Below are positions 63,341 through 64,000 of a DNA stretch of 64,000 nt, piece after piece. Below the pieces are notes generated by a model. The model was not told the origin of the DNA, did no database searches, and saw only the letters and a program-made list of their open reading frames with translations. Positions within the stretch are counted from its first letter, which is position 1. Every line of letters starts with the position of its first letter. Where the stretch lies: assembly GCF_004138165.1 (NCBI RefSeq), contig NZ_RYFF01000017.1, positions 16,639-80,638 on the forward strand, written 5' to 3'. Both the position numbers and the translations under genes were made by a program. The DNA comes from Candidatus Chloroploca sp. Khr17 (GTDB lineage Bacteria; Chloroflexota; Chloroflexia; Chloroflexales; Chloroflexaceae).

Positions 63341-64000
63341 TCACGAGAGCGGAATGCGCAATTCAACCGTCGTTCCCCTGGTCAATTCGGAACGAATGCG
63401 GAGGTCGGCCCCGATCAGGCGTGCGCGTTCTTTCATATTGAGCAGACCGAGGCTCCCGCGGATATTGTAGCTGTTTTCAACGGACGCAACATTGAACCCA
63501 CGGCCACGGTCACGAACACTGGCAACAAACGTATCTTCTTCCATATACAGATAGATCGTAATAACATCACTATGTGCATGTTTTCGGGCATTGGTTGTTG
63601 CTTCTTGAATAATAATGAAAGCCGCCGCTTCACGTTCGGCAGGAAGCCGTGGCATATTGGACGGGGCTTCGAGGCGCAGGCGGGTCTCGGCGCCAGAAGG
63701 GTCACGCCAGCGCTCAACATACTGTTCAAGCGTCTTGACGAGGCCTTGCGTTTCAAGGCCAAGGGGCCGCAACTCAAAGAGCAGCGTCCGAATATCGTGC
63801 GTCGTCTTATTGACCAGTTCGGCGAGTGTATCGAGTTCATCGGGGAGGCGTTCGGGCATCGCCTTGAAGAGCTTTTTGATAAACTCGATATTCATCGCAA
63901 TCGCGGCAATGCTCTGCGTCGGGCCATCGTGGAGATCGCGGGCAATCGCGTGACGCACATCGGCTTCTTTGGTCAAGATGCGTTCATGCTCTTGCTTGAG
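63341..64000 (-). CDS. NarL-type sensor histidine kinase, 5' end cut by window
   Basis: At least 219 residues; the frame stays open to the window edge, so the start and any sensor domain are missing. The HisKA_3 domain has the H-box RHAIARDLHDGPTQSI, the N-box QEATTNARKHAHSD and the ATP-lid region VRDRGRGFN with GSLGLLNMKERARLIGA. It phosphorylates a LuxR-type response regulator, presumably encoded beyond the window. Confidence 0.92.
   Translation of the reverse strand, partial: LKQEHERILTKEADVRHAIARDLHDGPTQSIAAIAMNIEFIKKLFKAMPERLPDELDTLAELVNKTTHDIRTLLFELRPLGLETQGLVKTLEQYVERWRDPSGAETRLRLEAPSNMPRLPAEREAAAFIIIQEATTNARKHAHSDVITIYLYMEEDTFVASVRDRGRGFNVASVENSYNIRGSLGLLNMKERARLIGADLRIRSELTRGTTVELRIPLS

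Overview
The window comes from a high-GC bacterial chromosome. I infer a member of the Chloroflexota, probably the filamentous phototrophs of the Chloroflexales. The reasons are two Ser/Thr kinases (one with a long Pro/Thr tail), an FHA/winged-helix regulator, MalT-like and BTAD regulators, pentapeptide proteins, a GH57-like protein, and secreted proteins carrying short 'LPLV/LPLI' tracts. This is inference from content; no rRNA or tRNA gene is present to confirm it.

Layout. (1) 1-360: a tandem array of four ~93-bp units. (2) 503-17050: mostly housekeeping and signalling genes. These are a kinase + GH57-like pair (-), then an FHA-winged helix regulator, aroA, an unknown gene, galE and a zinc-ribbon kinase (+). 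A large GAF/PAS histidine kinase with a sortase (-) follows, then a small membrane protein, sfsA and a bacterial expansin (+). (3) 17045-18330: a broken AAA ATPase gene and a mosaic of miniature inverted-repeat elements. (4) 18340-54343: an accessory block. It holds a 39-codon peptide gene, a short HlyD-like protein, a C39-peptidase ABC exporter, a convergent second ABC protein, three unusual P1B-like ATPases, a MalT/LuxR regulator, an SPFH protein with a partner, a PstS-like/pentapeptide fusion with a pentapeptide lipoprotein, a periplasmic-binding-protein/pentameric-channel fusion, a BTAD (SARP-like) regulator, and a large peptide/nickel-type ABC import operon. (5) 54714-64000: a secreted subtilase, mfd, aat, a CRP-like regulator and a histidine kinase cut by the window end.

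The main discovery candidate is a shared promoter. Six 32-bp sites have the form AAGGCG-N5-AAGGCG-N9-TAnnnT with identical geometry. They stand upstream of the small peptide/exporter cluster (18341), a 94-aa protein (24534, minus), P-type ATPase 1 (24544), the SPFH pair (31752, minus), the PstS-pentapeptide pair (31889) and P-type ATPase 2 (39997). Direct repeats with 11-bp periodicity ending 9 bp before the -10 are the known layout of SARP-family binding sites. A BTAD/SARP-like ATPase regulator (37544) lies inside the block, directly behind the channel fusion. I propose one regulon: a membrane receptor-channel and regulator controlling a cell-envelope programme of peptide export, P-type ATPases, SPFH scaffold and pentapeptide proteins. 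The three ATPases lack both the metal-binding N-terminal domain and the CPx motif, so their substrate is open. One is translationally coupled to a peptide/nickel-type importer.

Intergenic DNA is rich in small inverted-repeat elements of at least four families, with clear cases of one inserted into another. I saw no CRISPR array, tRNA, rRNA or transposase gene.
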